Positions 61,643 through 64,000 of a stretch of 64,000 nucleotides of DNA are shown here, piece after piece. Below the pieces are notes generated by a model that was not told the origin of the DNA, ran no database searches, and worked only from the letters and a program-made list of their open reading frames with translations. The stretch covers positions 31,294,848-31,358,847 of the forward strand of contig CM055111.1 in NCBI GenBank assembly GCA_029204225.1. Direction: 5' to 3'. The translations under genes were made by a program, and so were the position numbers. The stretch is from Diphasiastrum complanatum (Eukaryota; Streptophyta; Lycopodiopsida; Lycopodiales; Lycopodiaceae). Within the stretch, counting starts at the first letter, position 1, and every line of letters starts with the position of its first letter.

Positions 61643-61713
61643 TCTTTAATGATCAATGTATGATATGAATAATTTAGAGTTATAAATGCATTGCTTAACC
61701 ATTTCTATTAATA

Positions 61714-61794
<81 letters not shown>

Positions 61795-62345
61795 ACCAGT
61801 AGATTGATGGGATGGTAGCTACTCAAAGTCCTAATGAGTATTTAGCTTTTAATTATCATTTGGAGCTTATGCTTGTGTGGAGACTTGCTCTTGCTCTTGT
61901 TTTCTTGTGATTTTATTGATTAGTAGATCTGTAGAAATTCTAAATTTTGAAATCGGTTTCAGAACTTGGTATCAGAGACTTGGTTTTTGGGAGAATCATT
62001 GTTATGATAATAGATTCAGAGCTTTAGGTTGAAGGGAGTACAAAAAAGAATTTTTTAAGCAATTAAAGAGAACTCAAAAAAATTCATAGTGATATATTAT
62101 AGAATTCTATCAAAAGTAGGATTTGTAGATTTAAGAATTACAAATTGCTTGTTTTTTATCGATTCTCTTTGAAAATGAGAGCCAAATCTCTTATTTTTTG
62201 CATGTTTTTGGTCAGATAGACATGTGACGCTCTATAGTGAAGTTGATATTCAATGCAATACTAGCTATGTAAAATTCCACTTGTAAGTGATGACACGTGT
62301 CTAGATGCTTAGCCCTATGCCTAATCATGTAAATTTTGTTGGAAA
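61643..62345 (+). repeat. Dispersed repeat R1, copy 2 (LTR-like with primer site)
   Basis: Near-identical to 40693-41355 apart from the CT tract. The primer-like TTGGTATCAGAGAC is near 61966. Both copies end at ATTTTGTTGGAAAAAT/GTTGGGAAAAT. The high similarity suggests recent spread or duplication. Confidence 0.75.
61718..61791. repeat. CT microsatellite within R1 copy 2
   Basis: About 37 uninterrupted CT units, much longer than the roughly 14 in R1 copy 1. Confidence 0.95.
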
Positions 62346-64000
62346 AATGGCTCTCTTCCTACATGAAATAATTTGTTGAGCCATTCAACAATATCCTTCG
62401 CTTGAGGGAAACCTTGAGAGATGTTACATTACAACTGAACTGCAACTCTGAGCTAACAACATTGTGCACTTACATTCACTTGGTGTTCCATGGTAGGACA
62501 TCACATGAAGCCCTCTTCCAAGGGGATCTTGTGTAAGAAGACAAGGATGTAGGGATGTACAATGGTGATGCAAGTGTTTGGGCATCGGATAACACAAGAC
62601 ATCCCTATTGTTACTACCACAATTTCCACTCCTAGACTCCAATTTGCTCCAGCTAAAGTTTGGGCATGTAACATGATGGAACAGTCACATACCTAGCCAA
62701 TTATTGGCGATATTTTCACTTCAATTACAGATAAGCTAAAGCACCTAGGTTGAATAGTAGAATTGACTAAAAACTATGCAAGCAAGATGACGCACAGATG
62801 GCCATTTTTAATTGATGCATAAGCAAGACCATCTTAACATGTTGAGAGTACACACAAGAAAATTATATGATGAGCAATGGTCCAGACTCCAGACACCACA
62901 AGTGAGGCAAGCTAAAGGTAGAACCACCATTGTGCCTGCCTACTAATTTGCTACACCTGGCAATACATGAGCAAGCTACTATGGTCTAGGACACAACAAT
63001 TTTCTATTGTGGGTATATGCATAATCATTTGTTGACATTGCTATCTTTAAAGACATGATGAAGCCAATGTGGCTTGTGATGCACCTTGGAGCCCTACCAC
63101 GTGAGTCTTCACAAACTCATTGTCAAAAGGACAAGATTAGATGCATAACAAGGGAGTTACGACTTCACTATTGTGGATGATGGATGGATTGTCATACACT
63201 CTAGGACAATAATTACCATCCTTGTGTCATGACATGTGGGTGCTATGTTCCTACAACGTGTGGATGCTTCCCATGGGGGTGCTACAGAATTTGTCAAGTT
63301 TGCTTATGAGCACGTATGAGCAGCTATGTTAGAGGTTGGCCTACAAAATGTTTGTGTTGCAATGAATTATATAATCTTTTGATGCATATGACATGGGAGG
63401 CATCCTGTGGTTTGGGTCCATTGCATCTACCAACCTTGACATAGCATCTCCATCAATGGGAAGGGGAAAGCCTTTCCCATCTTCCATCCATGCAACTCAC
63501 TAGATCTGAAGAGGCCATCAACCAATAATTTGGCGTGCTAGTAATAAAAGAAAGCCTAAATACTTATTGAATCAAAGCATGCTATAGCTCATTGGAAAGG
63601 ATGGGCTTGAGAGTGTCAAGAGAGTGTTTTCACATGCCAAAAGCAAAGACCACATACGAAGATATGGTTGATACAACTTGTGAGCTCCAATTCTTGGTTG
63701 TATGTTGTAGGATTGCAAAAACTATGGCAAGAGGATTCCCTCCCTCTACTAGTTGGAGGTTCTTGCATGATAGATGCAAGAAGATCAAGATTTGATGGAT
63801 CTCGTCTTCTAGGTTGCCGAATGAGCTATACAGTCATGACATCTTACATCATAGATGGTCATACTTCTCTCTACTCATCTCTTGTTTGCATTGCATGTGA
63901 TCTTGTGACGTAGGCATAGCATATGTTGATGTTAGATTATGTTAGTGTGCACACGCCATTTTGTTGGATGTAGGCTGAGGTCTTGAAAAAAAATTCTTAG
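62346..64000. other. No gene recognised
   Basis: Somewhat less AT-rich than its surroundings, with several short frames, for example around 63592-63913, but no family motif, splice-consistent exon series or terminal repeat I can support. Confidence 0.4.

Noticed and set aside
63592-63913. Two overlapping plus-strand frames near the right edge
   Set aside because: No recognisable motif, different frames with equal merit, no homologous copy in the window.

Overview
The window is AT-rich nuclear DNA of a land plant. The evidence is plant-type Ty1/copia retrotransposons with tRNA-Met-type primer sites (TGGTATCAAAGC or TGGTATCAGAGC), a CACTA-type element, a Helitron, GT-AG introns and a germin-like gene fragment. 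I cannot name the species. No intact host gene was recognised. Nearly everything identifiable is nested mobile DNA: several families of broken copia elements on both strands, plus DNA transposons inserted into them.

Layout. 0-5.8 kb: copia elements, one with both LTRs. 5.8-8.3 kb: a non-autonomous CACTA-type element inserted in a second LTR family. 8.3-12.6 kb: copia remnants. 12.6-21.9 kb: a 9.25-kb four-gene element with 36-bp terminal inverted repeats (TIRs) that splits a copia element (copy 1). 22.4-23.4 kb: a probable copia LTR with internal tandem repeats. 23.5-26.5 kb: a Helitron Rep gene cut by a copia LTR. 26.5-29.6 kb: minus-strand copia. 30.3-31.9 kb: a decayed GRF-like/SWIM zinc-finger gene. 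31.9-43.0 kb: copia elements and one copy of a dispersed repeat. 43.0-48.5 kb: a second, shorter copy of the four-gene element, inside a copia integrase region (copy 2). 48.5-56.1 kb: copia pieces, an endonuclease-like scrap, an unknown coiled-coil gene and the 3' end of a germin-like gene. 56.1-59.8 kb: a third, 5'-truncated copy (copy 3). 61.6-62.3 kb: the second copy of the dispersed repeat. The rest is unassigned.

The outstanding item is the four-gene element, for which I know no described match. Written in the direction of the transposase-like gene, its order is: transposase-like gene forward, gene Y reverse, a Ulp1-type (SUMO-protease-like) gene forward, gene X reverse. In copy 1 the Ulp1 gene begins with an unmistakable histone H3 fold, closest in feel to plant CENH3, joined by a basic/proline-rich linker to a protease domain with visible catalytic His, Gln and Cys positions. 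The H3-Ulp1 gene and gene Y diverge from an intergenic region packed with about 15-18 copies of a palindromic CGCAC-N2-GTGCG-like motif. The TIRs begin CATTA, and the two insertion sites I can resolve show no target-site duplication.

Inference: the transposase-like protein mobilises the element, the motif array is a binding or regulatory platform, and the H3-Ulp1 protein may act on chromatin or SUMO at or near nucleosomes. All copies here are decayed, but exon structure and protein sequence are kept across well-diverged copies, which suggests the genes were once functional.
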